Shown piece by piece: positions 35,781-45,370 of a stretch of 64,000 bases of DNA. The stretch lies in the NCBI GenBank assembly GCA_964451325.1, contig CAYVHO010000009.1:1-64000 (forward strand), given 5' to 3'. Source of the DNA: JAADHI01 sp964451325 (GTDB taxonomy: Bacteria > Nitrospirota > Nitrospiria > SBBL01 > JAADHI01). Within the stretch, counting starts at the first letter, position 1. Every line of letters begins with the position of its first letter. The notes below the pieces were generated by a model. The model was not told where the DNA came from. It did not search any database and saw only the letters and a list, made by a program, of their open reading frames with translations. The translations under genes were made by a program, and so were the position numbers.

Positions 35781-38513
35781 GTGAAAATTAAACATCTGAC
35801 ATGCATGAGTGTAATGTTTGTGGTCTTGATTGCAATAGCAGGATGCAATAATGGTGGTGGTGGCAGTCCTCCGCTTGTAAGAGGAACTGTTTCAGGCAAG
35901 GTTGTCTCGACAGCGACGGGCGAAGGCATTCCTGGTGCAAGTATTCGCGCAGGAGATGCAAGTACGATTTCGGCTATGGATGGCACCTATACCTTGACAC
36001 CGCTTGTGGCTGAACGTGTTGTGATTCATATTGATGCAGCGGGTTTTGCCGAAACCTTTCAAGTGACCCGTGTCATGACCGAAGAAACCGCATTTCTTGA
36101 TGTGAAACTGCTTTTGATTGGGGTCTCAGAAGTTGTGGATGTTGCTTCGGGTGGCACGGTAACCATCCCCAATTCGAGTGGACAAATCAGTATTCCAGCG
36201 GGCGGCCTTGTTCCAATGGGGGGCGGTGCTGCCTCCGCCAACGTGAATGTGGCGCTCACGGCCATCAATCCGGCCATTGATCCGGATGTCATGCCGGGAG
36301 ACTTTACGGCCATACTTGCAGGCGATAGCGTCCCGGTTGCGATTGAAAGTTTTGGTGCCTTACGTGTGGATGTGCGAGACGATAACGGGGAACGATACAC
36401 CCTGGTCGCAGAACAAAGTGCGAGCATTCGCATCCCCGTCGGGACACTGTCAGATTCGCCACCCGCGACCATTCCTTTATTGATCTTTAACGAAACCACG
36501 GGTCTTTGGGTTGAAGAAGGCGTCGCGACGCTCGCAGGAAGCGCGCCCGATCAATTTTACGTGGGCACCATTCAGCGTTTTGGGGCCTGGAATGCCGACA
36601 GACCCCTGGACACAATCTTTGTCTCAGGCTGTGTCCGAGATACTGCGAATCAGATTGTTTCGAACGTGAGGGTCAGCACAAAGGGCATCAACTATTCCGG
36701 TACGGCTTCTGATTTCACAAATGCCGAGGGCAACTTCCGCGTGGCGATGCGTCGTGTTGGCTTGGCGACGCTCAGTGTGACTTTTTTAGATGTGGACGGA
36801 AAGCTTGTCACCACGTCCATCAATGTGGGTCCTTTTGCGGAGAATGTTACGCTGGAAGACTGTATTGTGACAGAACCTGTGCCCCTTCAGATCACTGCAC
36901 GGTCACTGCCAGGGGCAGGTGTGGACAGGGCCTACAGCGCAACATTTACGGCCACAAATGGCACCCCGCCCTATGACTGGCAAGTTATTTCCGGAAACTT
37001 GCCGCCAGGCCTCACGCTCAACAGTGCAACAGGTCTGATCAGTGGCATACCAACCGAAGCGGGTTTCTTCACCGGCACCATTCAGGTGCAGGACAGCTCG
37101 GTACCCCCACAGTCGGCGGAAACAAGCTTCTTCATCTCCGTGACCGCAGCGCCAGCCTTTGAGATTGCCACACGGTCTCTTCCATCCGGCATCGTGGATA
37201 CGGTCTATAATGCGAGTCTGATTGCATTGAATGGCACACTGCCCTACGACTGGAGTCTGCTCTCTGGAGATTTACCCGCTGGTCTGACCCTCAGTACAAA
37301 CGGTCAGATCAGCGGCACACCTACAGTAGCGGGGACTTTTAACCTTACGATTCAGGTGCAAGATAGTGCGACTCCTCCGCAGATGCTGGAGTCACCATTT
37401 ACACTGATCATCTCATCTCCCAATACATCGGTATTGACCGTAACGATTAGCGGAAATGGAAGCGGGACAATCACCAGCGACCTGAATGGGTTCAGTTGTG
37501 GTTTCGGTTGTACGGAATACCCCACTGACACGGTTGTCACACTCACAGCCACAGCACTCGAAGGCTCCAAGTTTACCGGATGGAGTGGAGACTGTACCGG
37601 GATTGGAAGCTGTATTGTCACGATGGATTCAAACAAGTCGGTCACGGCCAGTTTTACACCCGACCTTGGCCTGAATGTCATACTCGCTGATCCGGCTTAC
37701 ACCGTGCTTGGGATGACCTCCCGTGTAAGCCTCGGAGTCCCAGGGAACCTGGGTGCAATTATGTTTTCCTCAGACGCATCCACTCTCAATATCGTCGGTG
37801 CTTCCGAGGCCTCGAGTGCGGCACTTTATTCAGTTCCACTTACACGAGATACCAATAATCGAGTCAATACATTGGGGACTGGAAGTCTTGTTTTTAGCGC
37901 ATCCGATATATCTGCGGGACTTTCGGTCAAACCGGGAACGGAAACCCTCTTCTTTACCCGATACTCAAATAACGTCCTGTCTCAGCGAGTTGGAGACACG
38001 ATAACCGATTATCCCTTGGCCGGGTTGGGGATTCCTACTTCCGTTGGCGCAGCCATTTTTGCGCCATCAACGCTTCCAAATACAGGAGATCTCCTTCTCT
38101 CTACCTATTCCTCTGGTCAGGTTTTTACCGTTGCGCTGACTGATAATGGGAATGGCACCTTTACGCCCGATACGGCAACTCTTTTCGTCGATTTACCCAA
38201 TGGTGCTGGCGGAGGGATCAGTTATATTCCCTCTGGGACTTATGAGGGAGATCTCATTTACGTGAATTGGAGTAATGGAACAATCGACATCGTCGATATT
38301 GACCCGTCAACTGGTTTTCCGATTGACGCAGTCACAAACCAAGCCACCCTTGGAACAACAAACCCCAAGATTACACCCTTTGCTTCGGGTCTTGGAAGAG
38401 GTCCTTGGGGGCTGACCTTTGATCCAATAAGCAACGATCTTTTTCTGACGACCTGGGGAGGAGCACCATCGAATACCCTCATCCAGATTACGGGGTTTCC
38501 ATCACTCCCTTAA
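35781..38513 (+). CDS. Large multidomain lipoprotein with Ig-like and propeller-like parts
   Basis: 910 aa, GTG start. A signal peptide ends in the lipobox IAGC (lipidated Cys22) and a Gly-rich linker. Residues about 34-110 form a carboxypeptidase regulatory-like domain (VSGKVVSTATGEGIPGASI). A second such unit follows near 300-350. Two tandem putative-Ig domains lie at about 370-550 (RSLPGAGVDRAYSATFTATNGTPPYDW and its repeat). One InlB-B/Flg_new-like repeat is at 555-630 (GFSCGFGCTEYPTDTVVTLTATA...FTGWSGDC). The last 280 residues look like a beta-propeller. It is probably an outer-leaflet, surface-exposed binding protein. The ligand is unknown. Confidence 0.85.
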   Translation: MKIKHLTCMSVMFVVLIAIAGCNNGGGGSPPLVRGTVSGKVVSTATGEGIPGASIRAGDASTISAMDGTYTLTPLVAERVVIHIDAAGFAETFQVTRVMTEETAFLDVKLLLIGVSEVVDVASGGTVTIPNSSGQISIPAGGLVPMGGGAASANVNVALTAINPAIDPDVMPGDFTAILAGDSVPVAIESFGALRVDVRDDNGERYTLVAEQSASIRIPVGTLSDSPPATIPLLIFNETTGLWVEEGVATLAGSAPDQFYVGTIQRFGAWNADRPLDTIFVSGCVRDTANQIVSNVRVSTKGINYSGTASDFTNAEGNFRVAMRRVGLATLSVTFLDVDGKLVTTSINVGPFAENVTLEDCIVTEPVPLQITARSLPGAGVDRAYSATFTATNGTPPYDWQVISGNLPPGLTLNSATGLISGIPTEAGFFTGTIQVQDSSVPPQSAETSFFISVTAAPAFEIATRSLPSGIVDTVYNASLIALNGTLPYDWSLLSGDLPAGLTLSTNGQISGTPTVAGTFNLTIQVQDSATPPQMLESPFTLIISSPNTSVLTVTISGNGSGTITSDLNGFSCGFGCTEYPTDTVVTLTATALEGSKFTGWSGDCTGIGSCIVTMDSNKSVTASFTPDLGLNVILADPAYTVLGMTSRVSLGVPGNLGAIMFSSDASTLNIVGASEASSAALYSVPLTRDTNNRVNTLGTGSLVFSASDISAGLSVKPGTETLFFTRYSNNVLSQRVGDTITDYPLAGLGIPTSVGAAIFAPSTLPNTGDLLLSTYSSGQVFTVALTDNGNGTFTPDTATLFVDLPNGAGGGISYIPSGTYEGDLIYVNWSNGTIDIVDIDPSTGFPIDAVTNQATLGTTNPKITPFASGLGRGPWGLTFDPISNDLFLTTWGGAPSNTLIQITGFPSLP

Positions 38514-38653
38514 AGTTCTCTTCAAATGTTGCTGTTTGGAGCGATTTTTATAGTCAGATGAGTTCTCTATCACCCCCGTGCAGGTGAGCGGTCTGCAGTG
38601 AGGGTCTAAAGAAATAAGGAAGGCGTTTCCGAGGGAGAAGCGCCTAACATTAA

Positions 38654-38689
38654 GAAGGGCTTGGTTCAAAAGACCCAAGTCCTTCTTTT
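38654..38689 (+). terminator. Intrinsic terminator after the lipoprotein gene
   Basis: The stem GAAGGGCTTGG (38654-38664) pairs with CCAAGTCCTTC (38675-38685), eleven pairs with one G-T wobble and a 10-nt loop, followed by TTTT. It lies about 140 bp after the stop at 38513, with no gene between. Confidence 0.7.
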
Positions 38690-38729
38690 CGCTTTCCCCT
38701 TGAATACAGATCAAGCAAATCATTTATGA

Positions 38730-38936
38730 AATGCGGTCAATGGCAATTATGACCTGAATGTCGGTGAGGTCATCAGTGAAGCCTGGGCCAAAACCAAGGG
38801 GGCAAAATCATCCCTGCTGCTCGCCTTCGTTTTATATGGTTCTATTTTAATGTCGTTCTTGGCTTTTTATTTACCGCAAGCCTATTTAAGGCTGAAGCGC
38901 AGCAAGTGGCGCGATTTGATGAGGCGCATTCCTTAA
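38730..38936 (+). pseudogene. Truncated membrane-protein fragment
   Basis: A frame opened by a stop at 38727 reads NAVNGNYDLNVGEVISEAWAKTKGAK, then a hydrophobic helix (LLLAFVLYGSILMSFLAFYLP), then a basic end and TAA at 38934. The YDLxxGExISEAWxxTKGxK start is familiar from multi-helix membrane proteins related to the glycerophosphodiester phosphodiesterase membrane domain, which are normally 200 aa or more. It has no start codon before the motif and is only 68 codons long. It abuts the hipA-like gene tail-to-tail, suggesting that gene's arrival truncated it. Confidence 0.6.
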
Positions 38937-40261
38937 GACGCTGATTCCATGCGATCAATAGGGTTACCACGCGCAAGAAATGTTTTGAAGTCCTTTGAAA
39001 TCCGTTCATCCCGAGAAACCCTTTCCCAGAAACCATGTGCCATTTTTTTTGTTAGGGCCAGCATCTCCGCATTAAGATTTACCCCTCTCTGTTCAGGTGG
39101 GGTGAAGGTGTAAGGGAGAAGCTCACCGCCACTTTTTGGCGCAAAGCCCATAGAACACATGTCATATACGGGTAAGAGTTTAAAGACATTCCCCTCTATC
39201 GCCAAGCTTAAATTACCCAAATGCATGTCCGTATTATTGATGAGATGTCCGAAAACCCATAAACCCTCGGCATCAAAAACATGCGCCACACTGACTAAAT
39301 CTTGCCTGTTAAGTGCGGTCATGACTTGAGGCCAAGCACTTCCGAGCCCGGTGAACTCAGCATCGACCAACTGAAGGGAGATCATCGACATTCGTCCATA
39401 TTCTCTGCTGCGATCAAATCGCTGTGATTCTAAAAAAAATCTGCCGTCCATTTCAATCAGCCTGGTTTCTGCAGCAGGAAGTTCAAGGTGACGTATGGAT
39501 TTTGTCGCGTGGTATTCAGTGATAAGGATATCGCGCCATCTCCGAGTAATCTCATTGTCCCCTTTGGGAGAAAATTTCACGATGACATGGGCTGATCGCT
39601 CACCAGAAAAAGCGGTGAATTTTGGTTGTTCGCCACCAGCAGAAGACCCAGGAATGATGCCATTCATGACTGCATTGGCCAGTGAGGGGTAGTCTTTTTC
39701 TGTGGTAACGACGGGTTTACGACGGACACGCAACATCGCCTGTTCGCCGAATTTCAAATTTCCAGGGAGATCATCACCATTTGAGAGCAAATAACGCCCG
39801 ATGTGGTTGGCAGTCCACGATCTTGGATCCGTCGGAAAGTCCTTAGACTTGGAAGCCATCTCTTCCGCAATCTGCCGTCCTAAAAATCCCTGGGGCCTCA
39901 GATCACTTAAAAAATAAGGCAAATCCTCATATAGACCGGTTCCACTTTCTCCGAGCAGTACAGCGGGCATCCCTATCGCGGGCTCCACAAAAAACCCGCC
40001 ATGGGCCAAAGGACGGATAAATGCAACAAAAACGGTCTTTCCATGTGCATCGACCATGCTCAAAGGGAGTTTGTCGTCTCCCCCAAAGGCATTACGGGTG
40101 ATTGCATATTTAGGGGGACGGCCAGTCGGGAGCTTGATAATGGTATCGCCCAACGCTCTGAGTTGTCGCGATACTGCAGTTTGACTCAGGCCTGTTTCAG
40201 CTTGAATCTCTTTAGAGCTTGCGGGCCCTCTCATCAAATATTCGCGAATGGATAACGGCAT
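38933..40261 (-). CDS. YjjJ-type HipA-family kinase with N-terminal HTH
   Basis: A 442-aa protein of the HipA family, YjjJ/HipH subgroup, which fuses a winged helix (residues about 8-55, SSKEIQAETGLSQTAVSRQLRAL) to the kinase. Kinase features are the Gly/Ser loop PGSSAGGEQPK (204-214), K229 in IVKF, catalytic NNTDMHLGN (D345, N350) and metal-binding PVYD (D367). All key residues are intact. The separate HipB antitoxin is replaced by the internal HTH, so autoregulation is likely. The 5' region is very AT-rich and carries repeated TGACTA. It reads opposite to the truncated fragment at its 3' end. Confidence 0.88.
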   Translation of the reverse strand: MPLSIREYLMRGPASSKEIQAETGLSQTAVSRQLRALGDTIIKLPTGRPPKYAITRNAFGGDDKLPLSMVDAHGKTVFVAFIRPLAHGGFFVEPAIGMPAVLLGESGTGLYEDLPYFLSDLRPQGFLGRQIAEEMASKSKDFPTDPRSWTANHIGRYLLSNGDDLPGNLKFGEQAMLRVRRKPVVTTEKDYPSLANAVMNGIIPGSSAGGEQPKFTAFSGERSAHVIVKFSPKGDNEITRRWRDILITEYHATKSIRHLELPAAETRLIEMDGRFFLESQRFDRSREYGRMSMISLQLVDAEFTGLGSAWPQVMTALNRQDLVSVAHVFDAEGLWVFGHLINNTDMHLGNLSLAIEGNVFKLLPVYDMCSMGFAPKSGGELLPYTFTPPEQRGVNLNAEMLALTKKMAHGFWERVSRDERISKDFKTFLARGNPIDRMESAS

Positions 40262-40297
40262 TGAGAAACTCCCTTGCGGACCAAACGACTTGATCTT

Positions 40298-40390
40298 TGA
40301 CTAGAAAAATAAGAAATATTAACACAATAAATATGATTATATCAGATACTTATGTATTTTATATTTTTTAAATGACTAGATAAATGACTA
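40298..40390 (-). promoter_or_regulatory. Promoter and direct repeats upstream of the HipA-family gene
   Basis: On the minus strand an extended -10, TGATATAAT, occupies 40344-40336, about 75 bp upstream of the ATG. On the plus strand TGACTAGA occurs at 40298-40305 and 40373-40380, and TGACTA at 40385-40390. The repeats flank the -10 and could be operator half-sites for the protein's own HTH domain (inference). The rest of 40262-40472 is AT-rich with no gene. Confidence 0.5.
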
Positions 40391-40472
40391 CATATTCGCT
40401 CGTGGGGTCTTAAACAAGCGGGGATCTGGTCTTTTGAAGTGGCATTCCTTCTGGATGTAGAGAACTTCTTCC

Positions 40473-41870
40473 TTAGCTCTTTATGCCTGATGTCATCCTT
40501 TTAATCGATGCACCTGTGATTGAAAGCATTTCCTCCAAGTCTTTCATTGAGGTCGACAAGGGTGGCATCAGAAAAATAACATTCCCAAGTGGCCTCAACA
40601 GCAGTCCGCGTCTTTGGGCTTCTCGGCAAACAAGGGTGCCAACACGTTTTTCCAAGGCATAGGGTGTTTTGTTTTTTTTATCGGCGACCAATTCAATGGC
40701 GATGACAAAACCCACCTGCCGGATGTCACCCACATGTTTCCATCGCCGCCAGGGTTTGATGGTTTTTGCTGCAAATTTAATTTTGGGCTGGAGTTTTTCC
40801 AGGGTTTTTTCTTTTTTGAAGATCTCTAAATTGGCAAGGGCCGCGGCGCAGCCGAGTGCGTTCCCTGTGTAGCTGTGTCCATGGAAAAAGGTTTTGAATT
40901 CTTCATAATCACCCAGAAAAGCATCATAAATTGTTTGCGTCGTGAGGGTCACCGCAAGCGGTAGATAACCCCCGGTAATGCCTTTTGAGAGGGCCATGAG
41001 GTCGGGCACGACGTCTTCGTGTTCACAGGCAAACATCTTTCCGGTGCGACCAAAACCTACGGCGACTTCATCGGCAATCATTAAAACCTCGTATTGTGTG
41101 CAGAGGGTGCGTATTTTTTTAAGGTAACCGACCGGGGCAGCAAACATGCCAGCAGCGGCTTGGATTAGGGGCTCAATGATGAGGCCCGCGAGTTTTTTGT
41201 GGTGGGTTTTTAATAGGGCCTCCACTTCGTCCGCACAGGCCAAAGCGCATGAAGGGTGTTCAAGCCCCAGCGGACAACGATAACACGTGGGCGCGGGGGC
41301 TTTGATGGTGTCAGATAAGAGCGATTGATAGGTTTTATGGAAGAGGTCTATGCCACCGACGCTGACCGCGCCGAGGGTATCTCCGTGATAGGCATGAGCA
41401 AATGAGATAAATTTTTTCTTTGTTCGGTATTTTTTGTCTTGGTATTGCCAAAAAACGAAGGCCATTTTGAGTGCGATTTCGACCGCAGTCGATCCGTTAT
41501 CAGAATAAAACACCTTTGCAAGCTTTTGAGGTGCATCTTCTGAGGTGGGGGCGATTTCTATTAGTCGTTCAGCCAGCGCAATCGACGGGAGACTTGCAAG
41601 ACCTAAGAGGGTCGAGTGGGAGATTTTCTGAATTTGATCGGCTAAGGCTTGATTCAGGTCGGGATGGTTGTGTCCATGGATATTGACCCAGATAGAGGAG
41701 GTTCCATCAAGGTACACTCGCCCCGTAATATCTGTGAGACGAACACCCTCTCCTTTGACAATAATGGTCGGGCCTGAAACCTCCCACTCCTTCATTTGCG
41801 TGAAGGGATGCCAAACAAAGTCCTGGTCTTTTTTTTGCCATTGAGAAATTTCGTCTGATTTATAAGACAT
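40473..41870 (-). CDS. bioA: Adenosylmethionine-8-amino-7-oxononanoate aminotransferase
   Basis: A 465-aa class III PLP aminotransferase. It transfers the amino group of S-adenosylmethionine to KAPA to give DAPA, the penultimate-stage reaction of biotin synthesis. The BioA-specific start FVWHPFTQMKEW is present. D267 in IADEVAVGFGRTG contacts the PLP ring, and K296 in LMALSKGITGGYLPLAVT forms the Schiff base. Other bio genes are absent from the window. An alternative as a general omega-aminotransferase is less likely given the N-terminal signature. Confidence 0.94.
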   Translation of the reverse strand: MSYKSDEISQWQKKDQDFVWHPFTQMKEWEVSGPTIIVKGEGVRLTDITGRVYLDGTSSIWVNIHGHNHPDLNQALADQIQKISHSTLLGLASLPSIALAERLIEIAPTSEDAPQKLAKVFYSDNGSTAVEIALKMAFVFWQYQDKKYRTKKKFISFAHAYHGDTLGAVSVGGIDLFHKTYQSLLSDTIKAPAPTCYRCPLGLEHPSCALACADEVEALLKTHHKKLAGLIIEPLIQAAAGMFAAPVGYLKKIRTLCTQYEVLMIADEVAVGFGRTGKMFACEHEDVVPDLMALSKGITGGYLPLAVTLTTQTIYDAFLGDYEEFKTFFHGHSYTGNALGCAAALANLEIFKKEKTLEKLQPKIKFAAKTIKPWRRWKHVGDIRQVGFVIAIELVADKKNKTPYALEKRVGTLVCREAQRRGLLLRPLGNVIFLMPPLSTSMKDLEEMLSITGASIKRMTSGIKS

Positions 41871-41930
41871 TTTTTGAGACCACTCTGATAAAGCTTCCCT
41901 AAAACCTAGACCTTGTCCCTAAAGCGATGC

Positions 41931-41960
41931 TTTACAAGTCTAAAATTCCTATAGTATAAT
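41931..41960 (+). promoter_or_regulatory. Promoter of the HtrA-like gene
   Basis: TTTACA (41931-41936) and TATAAT (41955-41960) are 18 bp apart. The transcript would start about 25 bp before the GTG at 41993. The boxes match sigma70; no sigmaE-type GAACTT/TCTGA pair is seen. Confidence 0.6.
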
Positions 41961-41992
41961 CGCAAGTTACTTCTTTTTTAAAGGGGGCTTTG

Positions 41993-43498
41993 GTGTCTGG
42001 ACCGGGTCAAAGCGGAATGAGGCGATTTGTCTTTTCCGCTTTTTTATTGTTGGTCGGTGTTATCGTGGGTGTTGTGGTGAGTTCTGAGTACCGCATCGTA
42101 CCTTCTGGCGAAGCGGTGGGGAATGAGCCACAAGTGCAGGCCCCTCCACACCAGAGCGTCGGGTCTGAACAGGCTTTTATTACCGTCTCTAAGGCCGTGA
42201 CCCCCGCTGTTGTAAACATCTCCGCAAAGCGGAACACAAATACCCAGAAGGAGGACTTTGATTTTCCTTTTGAAGGACCTTTAAAACGATTTTTTGGTGA
42301 AAAATTTGGAAGGAAATCACCCCAGCACAAACGACGGGGTGAAGGCATGGGCTCAGGGGTCATCATAGAGTCAGATGGTTTGATTGTGACGAACAATCAT
42401 GTCATCGAAGATGCGGATGAAATCATCGTTATTTTATCAGATAAACGTGAATTTAAAGGCATCATTGTCGGAACAGACCCAAAAAGTGATTTGGCTGTCA
42501 TCCGAATTAAAGCCAAGGGTCTTCCAACAATTCCCTGGGGCAATTCATCGAATATTCAGGTGGGGACATACATTCTTGCGATTGGAAATCCCTTTGGTTT
42601 GACTCAGACCGTAACAATGGGCATTATTTCAGCTGTAGGTAGAGCAAACATCGGTTTGACTGACTATGAAGATTTTATTCAGACGGATGCCGCAATCAAT
42701 CCAGGCAATTCCGGGGGCGCAATGGTCAACATCCAAGGGGAGCTGATCGGGATCAATACGGCAATCTTTACGCGCAGCGGGGGCTACATGGGGATTGGTT
42801 TTGCCGTGCCAAGCGATATGGTGCGCTCTATCGTCGGAAAACTTGTCAAATCGGGCAAAGTAGTGCGGGGTTGGTTGGGGGTTGCGATTCAAGAAGTCAC
42901 GCCACAGATTGCAACAATTTTTGGTCTGGAAGAAGCGCGGGGTGCCCTCGTGAGCGAAGTGATGGCAGGAAGTCCTGCTGAAAAAGGGGGGTTTAAGTCT
43001 GGGGATGTCATTCTTTCTTTTGCGGGTAAGACCTTGGGCGATACCAATGCCTTACGACATACCGTGGCAAAGGCTTCACCGGGAGATCTCATTAACGTTG
43101 ACGTCATCCGTGAAGGCCAGGCGATGGTTCTGACGGTCAAGATTGAAATACAACCCAATGATCTTTTTGCAAAAAGAAGTCGTACGCCACACAAAACCCC
43201 GCCTAAATTGAGTGCGGCTTTGCAGGGGGTTTCCGTGGGTGAATTGAGTCCTGAATTGCTCGAACAGCTTGCATTGGAACCCGGTTTGTCAGGCGTGGTG
43301 ATTTTAAAAGTTGATCCGGGCAGCAATGCCCGAGAAGCGGGTTTGAGAAAATCGGACATTATCCTGGAAGTCAATCGCAAAACCATTTTGACCTTAGACG
43401 ACTATGAGGCCGCATTTTCAAAAATCGACAAAACAAACCCGGTTTTGCTCTTGGTGCGCCGACAGGATCGAACCTTGTTTTTAACCGTAACACCGTAA
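41993..43498 (+). CDS. Periplasmic Do/HtrA-family serine protease
   Basis: About 501 aa. The GTG at 41993 has AGGGGG upstream; TTG 41990 and ATG 42017 are alternatives. An N-terminal hydrophobic anchor (FVFSAFLLLVGVIVGVVV) exports it. The trypsin-like domain has His (TNNHVI), Asp (SDLAVI) and Ser (NPGNSGGAM), the full triad. Two PDZ domains follow (about 265-355, with GWLGVAIQEVTP, and about 400-495, with SGVVILKVDPGSNAREAGLRKSDIILEVN). It degrades or refolds misfolded envelope proteins. Two PDZ domains match DegP/DegQ rather than DegS. Confidence 0.93.
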   Translation: MSGPGQSGMRRFVFSAFLLLVGVIVGVVVSSEYRIVPSGEAVGNEPQVQAPPHQSVGSEQAFITVSKAVTPAVVNISAKRNTNTQKEDFDFPFEGPLKRFFGEKFGRKSPQHKRRGEGMGSGVIIESDGLIVTNNHVIEDADEIIVILSDKREFKGIIVGTDPKSDLAVIRIKAKGLPTIPWGNSSNIQVGTYILAIGNPFGLTQTVTMGIISAVGRANIGLTDYEDFIQTDAAINPGNSGGAMVNIQGELIGINTAIFTRSGGYMGIGFAVPSDMVRSIVGKLVKSGKVVRGWLGVAIQEVTPQIATIFGLEEARGALVSEVMAGSPAEKGGFKSGDVILSFAGKTLGDTNALRHTVAKASPGDLINVDVIREGQAMVLTVKIEIQPNDLFAKRSRTPHKTPPKLSAALQGVSVGELSPELLEQLALEPGLSGVVILKVDPGSNAREAGLRKSDIILEVNRKTILTLDDYEAAFSKIDKTNPVLLLVRRQDRTLFLTVTP

Positions 43499-43589
43499 CA
43501 TCAGTACCTTTCATATTAAATTTAGCTCTTTTTTTGTAAGAAAATGAGGGGGAGTGCTTTTCATTCATTAAGTGAAAAGGGGTCTACAG

Positions 43590-44666
43590 ATGAAAATGGA
43601 CTACATTCTTTATTTATTTTTTGTGGGTATTGCAGCGTCGCTGGGCTATGCCTTGGGGGACGGATTGGGTGTCAATGTGGCCTATACAGGCGCAGGCCTG
43701 GGTTTGTGTGTCGGCCTGGGCCTTGCGTTTTTTTCGCTGTCACTAAAAAAGAGAACCGTAAAGCGGTTTTGCTGGGGGACGATTGGTTTTATCGCGGGGC
43801 TGCTGAGTGCCACCCTTATGAATACCCTGGCAGATCCTTTGCTGGGTTTTTCACCTCAAGCCATTTTTTTGTGGAAAGCACTCTCGGTTCTGTTTTTTTC
43901 CTCCGTGGGGACTATTTTGGCACTCCGGGTTGAAGCCGACCCCGATATTTTTTCCGCACGGGAACAAGCCGAAGGCTTACGTCCCGAAAGTCTAAAGATT
44001 TTGGATACCAGCGTGATCATTGATGGTCGCATTGGTGATCTTTGTGAAACCGGTTTTTTAGAAGGGGTGTTTATTACCCCTCAGTTTATATTGCAGGAAC
44101 TTCAACATATTGCAGATTCTTCTGATTCAATGAAACGGGCCAGAGGACGACGGGGTTTGGATGTCCTGCATCGTCTGCAAGAGATGCCTGACATCGAAAT
44201 TCGTATCATCGAGACCGACTTCCCCAAAATTCGGGAGGTGGACTCCAAAATTGTCGCACTCGGAAAAGCGATTAACGCAAAGGTCATTACCAATGATTTA
44301 AACCTCAACAAGGTTGCGGAGCTTCAGGGGGTGCGTGTGCTCAATATCAATCAACTCTGCAATGCTTTAAAACCAGTCGTCTTGCCCGGTGAAGTCATGC
44401 GGGTTTTTGTGCTCAAAGAAGGGAAAGAAGCGGGGCAGGGCATCGCTTATTTGGACGATGGCACGATGATTGTTGTGGATGATGCCCGGAAATCAATCGG
44501 AAAAACAATACAAATTACCGTGACCAGTGTGCTGCAAACACCAGCGGGTCGAATGATTTTCAGTCGATATCGTGAAAAAGAACCGTCTGTCATTTCAAAA
44601 GCAGCGGTGCCTGTTTCGGCTGAAGGCCATTCTCGGTCGCCACGTTCTCTGGCAGGAAAGCCTTGA
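43590..44666 (+). CDS. Membrane PIN-TRAM domain protein (YacL-like)
   Basis: A 358-aa protein starting at ATG 43590 (AAGGGG 7 bp before; an in-frame GTG at 43572 lacks one). It has four membrane helices in the first 115 residues, a PIN nuclease domain (ILDTSVIIDGRIGDL, LQELQHIADSSD, KVITNDLNLNKVA) and a C-terminal TRAM domain (LPGEVMRVFVLKEGKEAGQGIAYLDDGTMIVV). The PIN acids are intact, so RNase activity is possible. The stop overlaps the ispD start, an association common in several phyla. The substrate RNA is unknown. Confidence 0.9.
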   Translation: MKMDYILYLFFVGIAASLGYALGDGLGVNVAYTGAGLGLCVGLGLAFFSLSLKKRTVKRFCWGTIGFIAGLLSATLMNTLADPLLGFSPQAIFLWKALSVLFFSSVGTILALRVEADPDIFSAREQAEGLRPESLKILDTSVIIDGRIGDLCETGFLEGVFITPQFILQELQHIADSSDSMKRARGRRGLDVLHRLQEMPDIEIRIIETDFPKIREVDSKIVALGKAINAKVITNDLNLNKVAELQGVRVLNINQLCNALKPVVLPGEVMRVFVLKEGKEAGQGIAYLDDGTMIVVDDARKSIGKTIQITVTSVLQTPAGRMIFSRYREKEPSVISKAAVPVSAEGHSRSPRSLAGKP

Positions 44667-45370
44667 GCGTCCATGCCATTGTTCTTGCCGCCGGATCAGG
44701 ACAACGTTTTGGTGCAAAAAAGCAGTTTTTAGATCTTGCTGGTAAGCCTGTTATCATCCATAGCCTTTCCCTTTTTCAGCAATCTGCACTGATTGAAACG
44801 GTGGTTTGTGTTGTGCCAAAGGCAGATACGGTCTTCGCAAAAGAACTGGTTTCAGAATACGGACTCTCAAAAATAAAAGCAGTCTTGGCTGGAGGAAAAA
44901 CACGTCAAGATTCGGTGGCAATTGCCCTTGATCATTTAGCGTCCAAAAAGTCAGCCGAGGATCTTGTCTTGGTGCATGATGGCGCACGTCCCCTTTTAAG
45001 CCTTCCCTTGCTTGAAGCCCTTATTGCGGAAGCTAAAAAAAGTGGTGCCGTTGTTGCTGGACGTCCGGTCAGCGATTCACTCAAATTCGTTTCCTCAGAA
45101 GGTGTTATCCAAGACACCCTGCCGAGAGAAGGGCTTTGGGCCATGCAGACCCCGCAGGTTTTTACCTTGTCTGTTTTACTCAAAGCCTATCGAAAAGGGG
45201 CTGCCGAGGGGTTTTCTGCAACAGACGAGGCCATGCTGGTCGAGCGTTTGGGTGTCGTAATAAAGTGTATCGTCGGTCCCTCGGAAAATATTAAAATTAC
45301 AAATCCCTCAGACTTACGATTGGCCGAATCCTTGTTACAGCAACAACAAGAAGGAGTCCTTTTATCATGA
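44663..45370 (+). CDS. ispD: 2-C-methyl-D-erythritol 4-phosphate cytidylyltransferase
   Basis: A 235-aa enzyme of the MEP isoprenoid pathway, which joins CTP and MEP to form CDP-ME. The nucleotide loop AIVLAAGSGQRFGAKKQFLDLAGKPVI is complete, as are VLVHDGARPLLS and TPQVF. It uses a TTG start inside the TTGA overlap with the PIN-TRAM gene. Its stop overlaps the ispF start, so the two MEP enzymes are coupled. Confidence 0.95.
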   Translation: MSVHAIVLAAGSGQRFGAKKQFLDLAGKPVIIHSLSLFQQSALIETVVCVVPKADTVFAKELVSEYGLSKIKAVLAGGKTRQDSVAIALDHLASKKSAEDLVLVHDGARPLLSLPLLEALIAEAKKSGAVVAGRPVSDSLKFVSSEGVIQDTLPREGLWAMQTPQVFTLSVLLKAYRKGAAEGFSATDEAMLVERLGVVIKCIVGPSENIKITNPSDLRLAESLLQQQQEGVLLS

